A stretch of 64,000 nt of DNA from JAAYBF01 sp963716445 (GTDB taxonomy: Bacteria > Actinomycetota > Thermoleophilia > Solirubrobacterales > Thermoleophilaceae): NCBI GenBank assembly GCA_963716445.1, contig OY970313.1:2046001-2110000 (forward strand), given 5' to 3'. Both the position numbers and the translations under genes were made by a program. Under the pieces are notes generated by a model. It did not search any database, was not told the DNA's origin, and saw nothing but the letters and a program-made list of their open reading frames with translations. Of the stretch, positions 40,617 to 49,739 are shown one piece after another. Each line of letters opens with the position of its first letter. The stretch's first letter is position 1.

Positions 40617-42023
40617 CCCGGCGGCCGCCGTGGCGAGCACCGCGGCGGCGGACTCGGGGTCGAGCGCCAGCCGCGCCGCGACCAGCGCCGCGCCGAGCAC
40701 GACGCCGAGCGACCAGGCCGGCAGGAAGGCCCGCCTGGCCAGCTCTCCGAGCGGCACGGGGATCGCGCGCACGACGACGCGCAGCAGGTACGGGAACAGC
40801 ACGACGTAGGGGATTGCGGTGGCGAGCGCGACTCCCTCGAGGCCGAACGCCGGCGTGAGGGCGAGCGCCAGGGCCACGCTCGAGCCCGCGACGAGCAGCG
40901 CCCAGCGGGCGAGGTCGCGCGCCCGGCCGACCGCCACGAGCATCGCGGCGGCCACCCCGCTCATCCCGTTGAGCACCCAGTGGCTCATCAGGATCGCCAT
41001 CGCCGGGCCGGCCTCGCGGAACGCGGGGCCGAGCCAGACGTCGAGGATCGGACCGGCGAGGACCATCCCCGTGACGGCGATCGGGACGATCAGCGCGAGC
41101 ATGTAGCGCGAGCCGCGCACGAGCAGCTCGCGCAGGCGGCGGTCGTCGCCGCGGGCCTGGTAGCCGGCCGCGGTCGGCAGCACGGTGACGGTGACCGCCG
41201 CGTTGAGCGCGCGGATCAGGTTGTGCGCCCGCACCGGTCCCTCGAGCAGGCCGACCGCGCTCGCCGACTCGAACACGCCGAGGATCAGCCGGCTCAGCAC
41301 GTAGACCGCCGCGCTCGCCGCCTCGGTCAGCGAGATGTAGCCGGCGAGGCCGAGCAGCTCGCGCGCCGTGGCGCGCGTCGCCAGCCGCGGGCGCAGGCGC
41401 CAGGGCAGCCCGACGGCGCCGGCGGCGAGGGCGCAGCCGATCCCGGCGAGCAGCGGGATCGCCGCGCCCGCGCCGACGATCGACCACAGCGGCGCCTCCG
41501 CGAGCGCCAGCGCGAGCACCAGCGCCGCGTAGGCGATCAGGGCGACGACCTCCGTGCCGGCCGCGAGCACGAAGCGGCCGTCGGCGCGCAGCGCGTCGCG
41601 GTAGACGGTGAGCGGCCAGCCGGCGAAGGTGACGGCGCCGACCGCGAGCGCCCCGAGCCGCGCCTGGCGCGCCAGCTCCGGCGCCAGGCCGAGCGCCTCC
41701 GCCAGCGCGATCCCGAGCCCCGCCAATAGGAGCCCGCCCATCGCGCCCGCCGCGACGTAGAGCAGGGCGGCGGTCGAGAACGCCACCGACCCCGCGCGCG
41801 CGTCGCGGGCCGCCGCCATCGCCCGAACGGCCGCCCCCGCCGCCGCGTTCTGGACGATCAGCAGGTAGCCGGCGAACGCGTTCAGCAGGCCGTAGACGCC
41901 GAGCTCGGCCAACGACAGCCGGCGGGCCAGCACGGTGACGATCGCGAACATCGTCACGAGGCCCGTCACCTGCGCCGCCTGCTGCGCGAGGGAGCCGGTC
42001 ACGAGCCGGCGCGCGTCGCTCAT
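40533..42023 (-). CDS. Oligosaccharide flippase (Wzx-type), second copy
   Basis: The 496-aa protein has about fourteen TM segments of the polysaccharide biosynthesis family. S-L-A-Q-Q-A-A-Q-V-T-G-L, L-A-R-R-L-S-L-A-E-L-G-V-Y-G-L-L, and the P-V-R-A-H-N-L-I-R-A-L-N region resemble Wzx/MurJ-like flippases. The start used is the ATG at 42023, close to the divergent GT26 gene. Its final 84 bases run antisense to the DUF2304 gene. It is only weakly similar by eye to the flippase at 30299. Confidence 0.85.
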   Translation of the reverse strand: MSDARRLVTGSLAQQAAQVTGLVTMFAIVTVLARRLSLAELGVYGLLNAFAGYLLIVQNAAAGAAVRAMAAARDARAGSVAFSTAALLYVAAGAMGGLLLAGLGIALAEALGLAPELARQARLGALAVGAVTFAGWPLTVYRDALRADGRFVLAAGTEVVALIAYAALVLALALAEAPLWSIVGAGAAIPLLAGIGCALAAGAVGLPWRLRPRLATRATARELLGLAGYISLTEAASAAVYVLSRLILGVFESASAVGLLEGPVRAHNLIRALNAAVTVTVLPTAAGYQARGDDRRLRELLVRGSRYMLALIVPIAVTGMVLAGPILDVWLGPAFREAGPAMAILMSHWVLNGMSGVAAAMLVAVGRARDLARWALLVAGSSVALALALTPAFGLEGVALATAIPYVVLFPYLLRVVVRAIPVPLGELARRAFLPAWSLGVVLGAALVAARLALDPESAAAVLATAAAGLAGYWVAYRLLWLDRSERRLVRGLVRL

Positions 42024-42028
42024 GGGCG

Positions 42029-42034
42029 TATCTT
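42029..42034 (+). promoter_or_regulatory. -10 element of the GT26 gene
   Basis: TATCTT ends seven bases before the GTG at 42042, in the 18-base gap between divergent genes. No SD is present. Confidence 0.5.
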
Positions 42035-42041
42035 CTCGCGG

Positions 42042-42866
42042 GTGAGCCGGACGCCTTCCGCTGGCACGACGACGGAGCGCCCCGGCGCGGCCGCCGCGGT
42101 CCCCCGCCGCGACGTCCTCGGCGTGCCGATCGCGATGACCGACTACGAGGGCGTCCTGCGCGTGATCGACGCGATGGTCGAGCGGCGCGAGCGCGGCTGG
42201 GTCTGCGCCGCGCCCGCGATGTCGCTGGTGACGGCGCAGGACGACCCGCTGCTGCGCAGCGCGCTCGTCGACGCGACGCTGACCGTGCCCGACGGGATGC
42301 CGGTCGTCTGGGCCGCCAACCTGCTCGGCGAGCGGCTGCGCGAGCGGGTGTACGGCCCCGAGCTGATGCACCGCCACTGCGCCCACGCCGCCGCGCGCGG
42401 GCAGCGGGTCTGGCTCTACGGCGGCCACGACGAGCATGCGCTCGCCGACCTCGAGGCCAATCTCCACCGCCGTCATCCGGGACTGCCGATCGTCGGCAGC
42501 TGGTCGCCGCCGCACGGCGAGCCGACCGCGGTCGAGGACGAGCAGACGGCCGCGCGAATCAACCGCGACCGGCCCGACGTCGTGTGGGTCGGCCTCGGCA
42601 TGCCGAAGCAGGAGCGCTGGATGGCCCGGATGCGGTCGCGACTCGACGCGCCGGTGCTGTGCGGAGTCGGAGCCGCGTTCGACTTCCACGCCGACCGCGT
42701 CTCCCAGGCGCCAGCGTGGATGCAACGGCGCGGTCTCGAGTGGGCCCACCGGATCGCGCAGGAGCCGCGCCGGCAACTGCCGCGCTACCTGCGCTCCAAC
42801 CCGCGCTTCGCGGCGGGCGTCGCGCGCCAGTACCTCCGCGAGCGCCGCGGCGCCCGCGCGTCGTAG
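42042..42866 (+). CDS. WecG/TagA/CpsF family (GT26) glycosyltransferase
   Basis: The 274-aa enzyme has the family blocks: G-V-P-I-A-M-T near 27, T-V-P-D84-G-M-P-V-V-W with the proposed catalytic Asp, Y-G-P-E-L-M, G-L-G-M-P-K-Q-E-R-W-M, and G-V-G-A-A-F-D-F-H-A followed by R-A-P-like Q-A-P-A-W-M. It adds the second sugar (such as ManNAc or a uronic form) to a lipid-linked first sugar. The first sugar could be placed by the transferase at 61948. GTG start, leaderless-type promoter. Confidence 0.92.
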   Translation: MSRTPSAGTTTERPGAAAAVPRRDVLGVPIAMTDYEGVLRVIDAMVERRERGWVCAAPAMSLVTAQDDPLLRSALVDATLTVPDGMPVVWAANLLGERLRERVYGPELMHRHCAHAAARGQRVWLYGGHDEHALADLEANLHRRHPGLPIVGSWSPPHGEPTAVEDEQTAARINRDRPDVVWVGLGMPKQERWMARMRSRLDAPVLCGVGAAFDFHADRVSQAPAWMQRRGLEWAHRIAQEPRRQLPRYLRSNPRFAAGVARQYLRERRGARAS

Positions 42867-42869
42867 GAT
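42864..42869 (+). promoter_or_regulatory. -10 element of the Rmd-like gene
   Basis: TAGGAT, whose TAG is the stop codon of the GT26 gene, ends seven bases before the GTG at 42877. No SD is present. Confidence 0.45.
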
Positions 42870-42876
42870 CACGCCC

Positions 42877-43833
42877 GTGTCGCAGGGAGCCGCCGTTCCA
42901 TCCCCCCGGGCGGGCGCCGACGGCCCCGCGACCAGCGCGCCGCTCGTCACGGGCGGCGGCGGCTTCGCCGGCGGGTACCTCGTCGAGCTGCTGTCCGGCG
43001 CCGGCGGCCCGCCCCCCAACGCGCCGCCGCGCGGCGCGCTCGACCTCTGCGACCGCGACGCGGTGCGCGAGAGCGTCGCCGAGCTGCGGCCGTCGGCGGT
43101 GTTCCACCTCGCGGCCTTCAGCTCGCCGAGCCTCTCGTGGGAGCGGCCCGGCGAGGCGCTGGTGCCGAACGTCCAGATGACGCTCAACGTGCTGGAGGCG
43201 GTCCGCCACGAGGCCCCGGACGCGGCGCTGGTCCTGATCGGCTCGGGCCAGGTCTACGGCGAGCGCGAGGACCTGCCGGTCGAGGAGGACGCCCCGCTGA
43301 GCCCGGGCAACCCCTACGCGCTCTCGAAGGCGACCGGGGACACGCTCGGCGCCCAGTACGCCGAGGCGTTCGGGATGCGCGTCGTGCGGCTGCGGCCGTT
43401 CAACCACGCGGGCCCCGGCCAGTCGGACGAGTTCGTCGTCAGCTCGCTGGCCCGCCAGGTCGCCGAGGCCGAGCTCGCGGGACGCTCCGAGGCGGTCCTG
43501 CGGACCGGCGACCCCGACTCCGCACGCGACTTCACCGACGTGCGCGACGTCGTTCGCGCCTACTCGCTTGCCGCGAAGCTCCCGGGCGGCGTCTTCAACG
43601 TCTGCAGCGGTCGCTCGGCCTCGGTGGCCGAGCTCATCGAGCTGGTGGCGACCCACTCCCGCATCCCCGTCCGCCACGAGATCGATCCCGCTCGCCTGCG
43701 CGCCCACGACGCCCGCACGATGCGCGGGTCCCACGACCGCCTCACCGAGGCCACCGGCTGGGAGCCGGAGATCCCCCTCCAGCAAACCGTCGGCGACACG
43801 CTCGACTGGTGGCGCGCCCGGCTGTCGCAGTAG
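42877..43833 (+). CDS. rmd: GDP-4-keto-6-deoxy-D-mannose reductase-like SDR
   Basis: The 318-aa SDR has G-G-G-G-F-A-G-G at 26-33, S-G-Q-V-Y-G at 123-128, the catalytic Y147-A-L-S-K151, and R-P-F-N-H-A-G-P-G-Q at 173-182. The last motif is characteristic of Rmd and RmlD-like GDP-sugar enzymes. Reduction of the Gmd product at C4 gives GDP-D-rhamnose; a talose-forming variant cannot be excluded. The Gmd gene lies 16 kb to the left. The long Pro/Ala N-terminus (20 residues) is unusual. Confidence 0.82.
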   Translation: MSQGAAVPSPRAGADGPATSAPLVTGGGGFAGGYLVELLSGAGGPPPNAPPRGALDLCDRDAVRESVAELRPSAVFHLAAFSSPSLSWERPGEALVPNVQMTLNVLEAVRHEAPDAALVLIGSGQVYGEREDLPVEEDAPLSPGNPYALSKATGDTLGAQYAEAFGMRVVRLRPFNHAGPGQSDEFVVSSLARQVAEAELAGRSEAVLRTGDPDSARDFTDVRDVVRAYSLAAKLPGGVFNVCSGRSASVAELIELVATHSRIPVRHEIDPARLRAHDARTMRGSHDRLTEATGWEPEIPLQQTVGDTLDWWRARLSQ

Positions 43834-43944
43834 CGCGGTCGCCACAGGGCCCATCCGCGCCTTGCCAGCTACGGCAACGATCTTCACTCCCAGGCAACTT
43901 CGTTTACTGGGAGGCAACTTTCTTGCCGTATCCGACAGTCGCCG

Positions 43945-45117
43945 TCAGGGACTGATCGACTGCTCGGGTACCCGCCCGACACGCGCGTAGAGATCGAGGA
44001 GGTCGTGGGTGTAGCGCTCGAGAGAGTGCCGTTCGCGAGCGCGGGTCAGCAGGGCGTTCCCCTCGGCGGCGCGGGCGGGAGGATCGGCCCAGAGCTCCGC
44101 GACGCGAGCCGAGAAGGCGGCGACTTCGCCGGCCGGCGCGCAACGGCCCTCGCCGAGCAGCTCGGGCAGGCCGCCCATCGCTGTGGCGACGACCGGCACG
44201 CCCGCGGCCATCGCCTCGAGCGCCGCGAAGGGGGAGAACTCGTGGTAGCGCGAGGGCATCAGCACTATCGCCGCACCGGCCAGCTCACGGCTCACGTCCT
44301 CCGCTGGGAGCCGCCCGAGGAAGACCGCCTCGGCTCCGCTCTCGGCGGCGAGCCGCTCGAGGCGATCCCGCTCCGGGCCCTCGCCGGCCACGCGCAACGG
44401 CACGCCGGCGCTCGCGCAGGCGAGCACGGCGTCCTCGATCCCCTTCTCCGGCGAGAGCCGCGCGGCGACCAGCGCGTACGCCCCCTCCCCGGCCCGCGAG
44501 CGCTCGGCGAACGACTCCTCCGGCAGGTAGTGACGCAGCACCTCTACGCGTTCCTCCGGCAGGCCGCGCGCCGCGAGCTCGTCGCGGGCGGCGGCCGACG
44601 GCGCCACGAAGCGGTCGACGGCGTCGAGCAACCGCGGCTGGTGCAGCGACAGCGCCGCCGCATAGACGACCGCCTCGGGCAACGAGCGCCGGCAGTTCAG
44701 CACCAGGCCCGGCAGGGTGTTGCGCCCGCGGCAGCGCCGGCACGGCCCGCCGTCGCGCTCGCCGAAGCCGGTCGCGCAGAAGATCCGCACGTTGTGCAGG
44801 TGGAGGAGGATTCCGGCCCCGGCGGTGCGCGCGGCGGCCAGGCCGGCGGGGCCGATCAGCGGCAGGGTGTTGTGCGCGTGGACGACGTCGGCGCGAGCCA
44901 GCCGCACGGCGCCGGCGAGGTCCCCCGGCCGCTCGCCGCCGCGCAGCAGCGCGCGCGCGGCCCGGGCGTTGCCCGCGTCGGCCGACCGGCGCTCGAAGGT
45001 CGTGTGCTCGATCCCGGCCGCCTCGAGCGCGCGCAGCTGGAGATCCACCGACCGCTCCTCCCCGCCCTCGATCCGGTAGCGGTTGTGCACTACGAGCACG
45101 CGCGGGCCTGCGGACAC
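43945..45117 (-). CDS. Family 4 glycosyltransferase
   Basis: The 390-aa GT-B enzyme has H-N-R-Y-R-I-E-G-G-E-E at its N-terminus, a cysteine set (F-C-A-T-G-F, P-C-R-R-C-R, L-N-C-R-R-S) that is common in this GT4 subgroup and may bind metal, A-A-R-L-S-P-E-K-G, and E-F-S-P-F-A-A-L-E-A-M-A-A-G. Two GTG codons are adjacent; the second (45117) is seven bases from the hexamer TAGGTT and is preferred. Divergent from a GT2 gene. Confidence 0.87.
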   Translation of the reverse strand: MSAGPRVLVVHNRYRIEGGEERSVDLQLRALEAAGIEHTTFERRSADAGNARAARALLRGGERPGDLAGAVRLARADVVHAHNTLPLIGPAGLAAARTAGAGILLHLHNVRIFCATGFGERDGGPCRRCRGRNTLPGLVLNCRRSLPEAVVYAAALSLHQPRLLDAVDRFVAPSAAARDELAARGLPEERVEVLRHYLPEESFAERSRAGEGAYALVAARLSPEKGIEDAVLACASAGVPLRVAGEGPERDRLERLAAESGAEAVFLGRLPAEDVSRELAGAAIVLMPSRYHEFSPFAALEAMAAGVPVVATAMGGLPELLGEGRCAPAGEVAAFSARVAELWADPPARAAEGNALLTRARERHSLERYTHDLLDLYARVGRVPEQSISP

Positions 45118-45123
45118 CACGGC

Positions 45124-45130
45124 TAACCTA
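45124..45130. promoter_or_regulatory. Overlapping divergent -10 elements
   Basis: TAACCTA reads TAACCT on the plus strand (nine bases before ATG 45139) and TAGGTT on the minus strand (seven bases before GTG 45117). One seven-base box may therefore serve two opposite leaderless promoters. Confidence 0.45.
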
Positions 45131-45138
45131 CCGACGCG

Positions 45139-45981
45139 ATGTCCGAGCCGGCCGTCTCCGTCGTGGTGCCCACTCGCAACCGCGCCGGGTATCTGGAGGT
45201 GACGCTCGCGTCGCTCGCCGAGCAGGCGCCGGGAGTGCCCTACGAGACGATCGTGGTCGACGACGGCTCGGCGGACTCGACGCCCGAGCTGGCGGAGCGC
45301 AGCGGCGCCGTCTACCTGCGCCACGAGCGCTCGCGGGGGCCCAACGCCGCCCGCAACACCGGGATCGAGGCGGCGCGCGCGCCGCTGATCGCGCTGATCG
45401 ACGACGACGTGCGCGTCCCGCCGACGTGGCTCGCTGCGCTGAGCGCGGGCGCCGGCCGCCACCTCGCGGCGGAGGCGTTCGGCGGTCCGATCCGCGCGCG
45501 GCTCGAGGGACCGGCGCCGCGCTCGTGCGGGCGCGAGTCGGCGCCGATCACGACGCTCGACCTAGGTCCCGACGACCGCGAGGCGCGCTTCGTCTGGAGC
45601 GCGAACATGGCCGTCCGCCGTAGCGCGATCGAGCGGATCGGGCCGTTCGACGAGGGCGTCCCGATCTACGGCGACGAGGAGGAGTGGCTGATCCGGCTGC
45701 ACGCCGGCGGCGGCCGGGTCGTCTACCTCGCCGACGCCTGGCTCGAGCACCGCCGCAGCGGGGACGACGCGCGCCTGCGCTCGCTCGCGCGCGCCGAGTA
45801 CCGGCGCGGACGCGCCGCGCGCCGCAACGACCGCCGCAAGGGAACGGAGCTGACCTTCGCGCGTGAGCTGCGCAACCTGGCCGGGGCGGGTTGGCACACG
45901 GCGCGCCGGCGCTGCACGCAGGGACTGGTCATGGGCGCCCACTCGACGGGCCGGATCGTCGAGGCGCTGCGACAGCGGTGA
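45139..45981 (+). CDS. Family 2 glycosyltransferase
   Basis: The 280-aa GT-A protein has S-V-V-V-P-T-R-N-R, I-V-V-D-D-G-S-A-D-S-T, G-P-N-A-A-R-N-T-G-I, and A-L-I-D-D-D-V-R-V for the D-x-D site. G-D-E-E-E-W-L-I-R-L lies in the acceptor region, and the C-terminus is basic. The stop overlaps the next start by 4 bases (GTGA). First of four coupled genes to 48681. Confidence 0.9.
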   Translation: MSEPAVSVVVPTRNRAGYLEVTLASLAEQAPGVPYETIVVDDGSADSTPELAERSGAVYLRHERSRGPNAARNTGIEAARAPLIALIDDDVRVPPTWLAALSAGAGRHLAAEAFGGPIRARLEGPAPRSCGRESAPITTLDLGPDDREARFVWSANMAVRRSAIERIGPFDEGVPIYGDEEEWLIRLHAGGGRVVYLADAWLEHRRSGDDARLRSLARAEYRRGRAARRNDRRKGTELTFARELRNLAGAGWHTARRRCTQGLVMGAHSTGRIVEALRQR

Positions 45982-46844
45982 GCGGCCTGCCCGACCCGTC
46001 GACGTTCCTCTCCGGCGAGTCCGGCGGAGTCATCGGCAAGCGGCTGACCGTGACGCGCACCGCCAGGGACTGGGCCTCGAGCCTCGCGGCGGCGGTCTCG
46101 CTCGCCGGCCCGCGGCTCGACCGGCTCGCCGCCGCTCAACCGCCGCGCCGGGTGCTCGTGCTGTCGATCTACCGACCGGGATCGCTCCTCCCCCGCGCGA
46201 CGGCGCGGCTGCGCTCCGAGCGCCACGACGTCCGCCTCGCCTTCGGCGCGACCGGCGCCCCGGACGCCGCGCTCGCCGCCGAGACGGCGCTCAGCGGGCT
46301 GACCGGCGGCAAGTTCGAGAACCTCAACCACCTGCTCGCCGCCGCCCCGCCGGTCGCCGAGCACGACTGGCTGATCGTCGCCGACGACGACGTCGAGCTG
46401 GCGCCGCGCTTCCTCGACCGCTTCGTGGCGCTCTGCGAGCGCCTGGAGCTCGACGTGGCCCAGCCGGCGCAGACGCTGCGCAGCCACTCGGCGTGGCGGG
46501 TCACCCGCCGGCGCCCGTTCTCGCTCGCCCGCCGCACCGACTACGTCGAGGTCGGTCCGGTCACCGCCTTCTCGCGCCGGGCGGCCATCGAGCTGACGCC
46601 GTTCCCGGAGCTGCGCTTCGGCTGGGGGCTCGACAACCACTGGGGAGCGCTGGCGCGCGAGCGCGGCTGGCGGCTCGGCATCGTCGACTCGCTGCCCGTT
46701 CGCCACGAGGCCCAACGCATCGCCGCGACCTACAGCCACGCCGAGGCGATCGAGGAGGGCCGGCGCTTCCTGGCCGGCAAGCCCTACGTGCCAACCGAGG
46801 AGGCCCAGCGCACGCTCGCCACCTACCGGCGGCTGCCCTCGTGA
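45978..46844 (+). CDS. Glycosyltransferase-like protein of uncertain family
   Basis: The 288-aa protein has G-G-K-F-E-N-L-N, then W-L-I-V-A-D-D-D-V-E-L, a D-D-D site as in GT-A enzymes, and F-G-W-G-L-D-N-H-W-G-A and V-R-H-E near the C-terminus, as in the catalytic His region of GT2 enzymes. No V-V-D-D-G-S motif is present. It is coupled on both sides by GTGA overlaps, which supports a role in the same glycan. The family is not certain. Confidence 0.7.
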   Translation: MSGLPDPSTFLSGESGGVIGKRLTVTRTARDWASSLAAAVSLAGPRLDRLAAAQPPRRVLVLSIYRPGSLLPRATARLRSERHDVRLAFGATGAPDAALAAETALSGLTGGKFENLNHLLAAAPPVAEHDWLIVADDDVELAPRFLDRFVALCERLELDVAQPAQTLRSHSAWRVTRRRPFSLARRTDYVEVGPVTAFSRRAAIELTPFPELRFGWGLDNHWGALARERGWRLGIVDSLPVRHEAQRIAATYSHAEAIEEGRRFLAGKPYVPTEEAQRTLATYRRLPS

Positions 46845-48001
46845 GCGAGCGCCTGCGGGTGCTGGTCGTGCCCAAGTGGTACCCGTGGCCGGAGCGGCCG
46901 GTCTTCGGCCTCTTCTGCCGCGAGCACGCCCGCGCGCTGGCGACCCGCCACGACGTCGTCGTGCTCGCCTCGCTCGCGACGCGCCGGCCGGACTTCCCCG
47001 CCTACCGGCTGGAGGACTCGGTCGAGGACGGCATCCGAACGCTGCGGGTTCGCTACCGGCGGCCGTTCCTGCGGCCGGCGGCGATGGGCTTCCAGCTGCT
47101 CGGGATGCTCGCCGCCCTGCGCCGCCTGAGACGGGCGGGCTGGCGGCCCGACGTGGTCCACGCCCACGTCTACCAGGCCGCCCCGCCGGCGCTGCTGCTC
47201 GGACGCCTCAGCCGCGCGCCGGTCGTGGTCACCGAGCACTACACCGGGTTCCAGCGCGGGCTGGTGACCGGCTACGACCGCGTACTCGCCCGCCTCTCGT
47301 TCGAGCGGGCCGACCTGGTCGCGCCGGTCAGCGAGGACCTCGCCGTCAGGCTGCGCGCGCTGGCTCCCAAGGCGCGAATCGCCGTGGCGCCGAACGCCGT
47401 CGACACCGAGGTCTTCGCGCCCGCGGCGCCTGACGGGCGCGGCGCGAGCGCGCCGCCGAGCACGCCGGCGCGGCTGCTGAACGTCGCCGCCCTCGCCGCC
47501 AAGAAGGGGCACGGCGACCTGCTCCAAGCGATCGCCGAGCTGCCCGACACGACGCTCGACGTCGTTGGCGAGGGGCCCGAGCGCGAGCCGCTCGAGCGGC
47601 TCGCGCTCGAGCTCGGAGTCGCCGACCGGGTGCGCCTGCTGGGCGCGCGTTCGCGCGAGGACGTCGCGGAGCTGATGCGCGCCGCCGACCTGTTCGTCCT
47701 GTCGAGCTACCACGAGAACCTGCCGGTCGTGCTGATCGAGGCGCAGGCGAGTGGGCTGCCCGCCGTGGCGACCGCGGTCGGCGGGGTCCCCGAGCTGGTG
47801 CACCCCGACGCCGGGCTGCTGACCTCGCCGGGGGACCCCGCCGCGCTGGCGGCGGCGATCCGCGAGGCGCTCGGCTCGCGCGACCGCTACGACCCGGACG
47901 CGCTCGCCGAGCGCGCCGTCGAGCGCTACGGGCTCGCGGCGGTCTGCGCGCGCTGGACGGCTCTCTACGAGACCTTGGGCGTAGGCTCCCCGACCCGTTG
48001 A
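46841..48001 (+). CDS. Family 4 glycosyltransferase
   Basis: The 386-aa GT-B enzyme has V-P-K-W-Y-P-W-P-E-R-P-x-F-G-x-F at its N-terminus, V-V-H-A-H-V-Y-Q-A, A-L-A-A-K-K-G-H, and Y-H-E-N-L-P-V-V-L-I-E-A-Q-A-S-G, the GT4 donor motif. Coupled to both neighbours by 4-base overlaps. Confidence 0.9.
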   Translation: MSERLRVLVVPKWYPWPERPVFGLFCREHARALATRHDVVVLASLATRRPDFPAYRLEDSVEDGIRTLRVRYRRPFLRPAAMGFQLLGMLAALRRLRRAGWRPDVVHAHVYQAAPPALLLGRLSRAPVVVTEHYTGFQRGLVTGYDRVLARLSFERADLVAPVSEDLAVRLRALAPKARIAVAPNAVDTEVFAPAAPDGRGASAPPSTPARLLNVAALAAKKGHGDLLQAIAELPDTTLDVVGEGPEREPLERLALELGVADRVRLLGARSREDVAELMRAADLFVLSSYHENLPVVLIEAQASGLPAVATAVGGVPELVHPDAGLLTSPGDPAALAAAIREALGSRDRYDPDALAERAVERYGLAAVCARWTALYETLGVGSPTR

Positions 48002-48681
48002 CCGAGCCCGTCGACAGTCGTGCTCAGCGCATCGGCAGCCACTACCGTGGCGACGCGGCCGAGGACTACCTCGACTATCAGCGGCGGATCGGAGCGCTCG
48101 GCGCCGAGCTCAACCGCTGGAAGTTCGAGCCGCACCTGCGCGCGAGCGACACGGTCGTGGACTTCGGCTGCGGCGCCGGCGCACTGCTCGACCGCCTCGA
48201 AGCCGCCGAGAAGATCGGAGTCGAGGTCAGCGAGCCGGCACGGGACGAGGCCCGGGCACGCGGCCTGACGGTCGTCGCCTCGACCGGCGAGCTGGCCGAC
48301 GCGTGCGCCGACGTGGTGATCTCCAACCACGCCCTCGAGCACACGCTCGCCCCCTTCGACGAGCTGCGCGAGCTGCGGCGCGTCCTACGGCCCGGTGGCC
48401 GGCTGGTCCTGTGGCTGCCGCTCGACGACTGGCGCACCCAGCGGCGGCCGCGCGGGGACGACCCGAACCATCACCTCTACGCCTGGACTCCCCAACTGCT
48501 CGTCAACCTGCTCGAGGAGGCGGGCTTCGAGCGAGCCGGCTGCAGGGTCGTCGCGCACGCATGGCCTCCGCGCGCGCACCGCCTCGCGTGGCTGCCGCGA
48601 CGGGCCTTCGACGCGCTCGGCGTGGCCTGGGCGGTCGTCAGGCGGCGCCGTCAACTCGCCGCCGTCGCCTACCGCGGCTGA
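47998..48681 (+). CDS. SAM-dependent methyltransferase
   Basis: The 227-aa class I methyltransferase has motif I V-D-F-G-C-G-A-G-A near residue 55, E-V-S-E-P-A-R at strand 2, V-V-I-S-N-H-A-L-E-H at motif IV, and L-R-P-G-G-R-L-V-L-W-L-P. A TTG start overlaps the previous stop (TTGA). Probably O- or N-methylates a glycan sugar. The 3' end overlaps the converging membrane gene by 13 bases. Confidence 0.85.
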   Translation: MTEPVDSRAQRIGSHYRGDAAEDYLDYQRRIGALGAELNRWKFEPHLRASDTVVDFGCGAGALLDRLEAAEKIGVEVSEPARDEARARGLTVVASTGELADACADVVISNHALEHTLAPFDELRELRRVLRPGGRLVLWLPLDDWRTQRRPRGDDPNHHLYAWTPQLLVNLLEEAGFERAGCRVVAHAWPPRAHRLAWLPRRAFDALGVAWAVVRRRRQLAAVAYRG

Positions 48682-49739
48682 TATCGCGCCGGCGGAGCGT
48701 CGACGATGCCGTCCTGCGCGCCGCCGAAGTCCTCCATGTAGACCACGTAGGCGACGTTCATCGCCAGGAAGGCGGCGACCGCAGCCACCGCGAGCCGCGG
48801 ACGGCGGTTCAGCGTCCACGCCGCGCCGACCACCACCACCGGCGCCGCTAGGAAGACGATGCGCCCCCAGTCGAGTGCGAACAGCATCGCGACGGCGCAG
48901 GCGCCGAGCAGCACGAGCCCGCGGCGAGCGAAGCGAAGGTCGCGCAGCGCGAAGGGGAAGGCGAGCCAGAGCGGCCCGAACGCCAGCGCGATCCGCCTCA
49001 GCAGAACCAGCTTGGCCTCGAACGCCCGCTCGAGCACTTCCCACCGCCCTCCGATCAGCGACCGGTAGCCGAGCACGTTCTCGCGCTCCACGGTCGGGAC
49101 GGCGAGCCGCAGCACGGCGTAGGCGGCCACCGCCGGCAGCGACGCCGCGATCGTGTCGCGGGCGGCGCGCCGGTCCCACGGTCGCTCGGCCCAGACGGCG
49201 TACGCGAAGGGAATCAGGAACAGCGCCGCCTCACGAACGAACGCGCCGACCAGGACGATCGCCGCGAAGGCGGCGCGGCGGCGGTCGACGATCGCGAGCG
49301 CGCCGGCCAGCATCACGAGCACCGACTCCGGGTCGACGTTGCGCCCCTCGCGGAGCGAGACGACGAACAGCGTCGGGCACCAGGCGATGCAGAGGCCGAG
49401 CGCGAAGGCGAGCCGCCTGCCGATCTCGAACCGCCGCAGCAGCACGTAGACGAGCGCGCCGCAGGCGGCGGTCGAGAGCCAGGCCAGAGCGCTGAACGAG
49501 AAGCCGTGGTCGAACGGCAGCAGGTGGACGATCAGCGGCACCGCAACGCGGTGCGCGAAGGGGAAGGTGTGGGGCTCCGACGGGCTCTGTGCCATCAGCT
49601 CGTAGATCAGCTCGTCGTTCTTCGGCGCCGGCGAGTCGCGCACGTAGGCGTCCATCAGGAGCAGGACCGGCAGCGCGACGGCGGCGAGCAGCCCCGCCTC
49701 CGCCCAGACCGCGCGCGGGCGCGGCGCTCGTGCCGTCAC
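48669..49739 (-). CDS. Polytopic membrane protein, possible GT-C enzyme
   Basis: The 356-aa protein has about eight to nine TM segments. The first periplasmic loop after TM1 contains K-N-D-E-L-I-Y-E, an acidic pair placed like the catalytic residues of GT-C enzymes, and a later V-R-E-A-A-L-F. The family is not recognised. Its GTG start overlaps the stop of the upstream GT4-like gene by 4 bases, so the two form a leftward pair. Confidence 0.65.
   Translation of the reverse strand: MTARAPRPRAVWAEAGLLAAVALPVLLLMDAYVRDSPAPKNDELIYELMAQSPSEPHTFPFAHRVAVPLIVHLLPFDHGFSFSALAWLSTAACGALVYVLLRRFEIGRRLAFALGLCIAWCPTLFVVSLREGRNVDPESVLVMLAGALAIVDRRRAAFAAIVLVGAFVREAALFLIPFAYAVWAERPWDRRAARDTIAASLPAVAAYAVLRLAVPTVERENVLGYRSLIGGRWEVLERAFEAKLVLLRRIALAFGPLWLAFPFALRDLRFARRGLVLLGACAVAMLFALDWGRIVFLAAPVVVVGAAWTLNRRPRLAVAAVAAFLAMNVAYVVYMEDFGGAQDGIVDAPPARYQPR

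Noticed and set aside
43880..43920. Repeat AGGCAACTT twice with flanking TCCCAG/CTGGGA
   Set aside because: Short and at the end of convergent genes; could be a weak terminator but is too small to claim as an element.
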